Positions 5,355 through 5,954 of a stretch of DNA of 5,954 bases are shown piece after piece; within the stretch, counting starts at the first letter, position 1, and every line of letters starts with the position of its first letter. Location of the stretch: contig JAASSH010000158.1 of the NCBI GenBank assembly GCA_021767985.1, forward strand, positions 1 to 5,954. Reading direction: 5' to 3'. The notes under the pieces were generated by a model, which saw only the letters and a list, made by a program, of their open reading frames with translations, was not told the origin of the DNA and ran no database searches. The stretch comes from Gammaproteobacteria bacterium. GTDB lineage: Bacteria > Pseudomonadota > Gammaproteobacteria > GCA-001735895. Both the position numbers and the translations under genes were made by a program.

Positions 5355-5954
5355 GTGACCACAGAAGCAAAGCCAAACAGAATGATTGTGATAGACGGCG
5401 TCGACGGTTCGGGCAAGGGCGTTCAATCCCGCCGTTTGCTGCAGTCACTGCTGGCTGCCGGGCAAGCGGCGATCCTGACGAGGGAGCCGGGCGGGTCGCC
5501 CGCCGCCGAGGATATCCGCCAACTGCTGGTAACCGGTGAGCCTGAGAAATGGGACGATATGACCGAACTGTTACTCATGTATGCGGCGCGCCGCGCTCAC
5601 CTGCGCGATACCGTATGGCCGGCGCTGGCGTCGAATCAATGGGTTATCAGCGATCGTTACGCCGATTCGAGTCGAGCTTTCCAGGGCATTGCAGGTAATC
5701 TTGGGCTCGATACCGTGGAACGGATTCATGACATCGTCGTCGGCGAATTTCAACCGGCGCTGGTACTAATCCTCGACCTGGCAGAATCGATTGCGCTGCA
5801 ACGCGCCGAGGATCGCGGCGGCAGCGAGAACCGTTTCGAGAAAAAAGGTGCCGCCTACCATGCCCGGGTGCGAGACGCATTCTTGCAGATCGCCGCGAGC
5901 GATCCGACTCGATACCTGGTGATCGATGCCGATCAAAGCAGGGATCGCGTAAGC
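5355..5954 (+). CDS. tmk: Thymidylate kinase, 3' end outside window
   Basis: The frame runs 200 codons from GTG 5355 to the window edge without a stop; E. coli Tmk has 213 residues, so only a short tail is probably missing. Tmk phosphorylates dTMP to dTDP with ATP in the cytosol, an essential step toward dTTP. Visible motifs are the P-loop GVDGSGKGVQ (residues 15-24), TREPGGS (42-48; TREPGGT in most relatives), TELLLMYAARRAHL (70-83), SDRYADSSRAFQG (99-111), LILDL (138-142), and an Arg-bearing lid region around RAEDRGGSENRFE (150-162), as in class II bacterial enzymes. The P-loop is odd: Lys21 is followed by Gly-Val where the family has Ser/Thr-Thr. The start is uncertain; ATG 5382 would remove nine residues. 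Position after mltG, as in E. coli, supports the assignment over another nucleoside-monophosphate kinase. Confidence 0.9.
   Translation, partial: MTTEAKPNRMIVIDGVDGSGKGVQSRRLLQSLLAAGQAAILTREPGGSPAAEDIRQLLVTGEPEKWDDMTELLLMYAARRAHLRDTVWPALASNQWVISDRYADSSRAFQGIAGNLGLDTVERIHDIVVGEFQPALVLILDLAESIALQRAEDRGGSENRFEKKGAAYHARVRDAFLQIAASDPTRYLVIDADQSRDRVS

Noticed and set aside
5382..5384. ATG as the tmk start
   Set aside because: It is possible and not excluded, but it lacks a ribosome binding site; GTG 5355 has AGG at 7 nt and closer spacing to mltG.
1..5954. A mobile element, CRISPR array, toxin-antitoxin pair or other accessory system
   Set aside because: Every coding stretch belongs to a conserved housekeeping family, and I saw no transposase, integrase, spaced repeat array or attachment site.

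Overview
The window looks like chromosomal housekeeping DNA from a gammaproteobacterium of moderate GC content. The translated ClpA C-terminus, InfA, FabD, FabG, AcpP, FabF and MltG all resemble their Escherichia/Pseudomonas counterparts in length and motifs, and the order fabD-fabG-acpP-fabF-mltG-tmk is the classical gammaproteobacterial fatty-acid-synthesis cluster. I cannot name the genus from this sequence alone.

Layout. Bases 1-363 hold the last 120 codons of clpA (+ strand, 5' end outside the window). It converges on infA (- strand, 586-368), with only 4 bp between the two stop codons. A 124-bp divergent region (587-710) carries back-to-back sigma70-like promoters for infA and fabD. Then come, all on the + strand, fabD (711-1652), fabG (1654-2394, 1 nt after fabD), an AT-rich acpP promoter region, acpP (2548-2781), a hairpin region, fabF (2883-4121, TTG start), a 197-bp gap, mltG (4319-5335) and tmk (5355 to the window end, 3' end missing). 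No stretch over 300 bp lacks a gene; the longest gap (4122-4318) holds only possible control elements.

How the genes work together. FabD loads malonate onto acyl carrier protein (AcpP), FabF condenses malonyl-ACP with the growing acyl-ACP, and FabG reduces the 3-keto product, so four consecutive genes supply the core of type II fatty-acid elongation. MltG (septal peptidoglycan processing) and Tmk (dTTP supply) link the operon to envelope growth and DNA synthesis, as in many relatives. ClpA is the unfoldase of ClpAP protease and InfA is translation initiation factor IF-1; their adjacency is also conserved, although E. coli has a serine tRNA gene between them.

The gene content is ordinary and I found no undescribed system. 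The points worth a second look are the junction itself (infA beside fabD, where rpmF-plsX-fabH usually lie), the absence of pabC between fabF and mltG, a Tmk P-loop that reads GKGVQ instead of GK[ST]TQ, a nested hairpin between acpP and fabF, and several small repeats lying on predicted promoters. All promoter, hairpin and start-site calls were made by eye.
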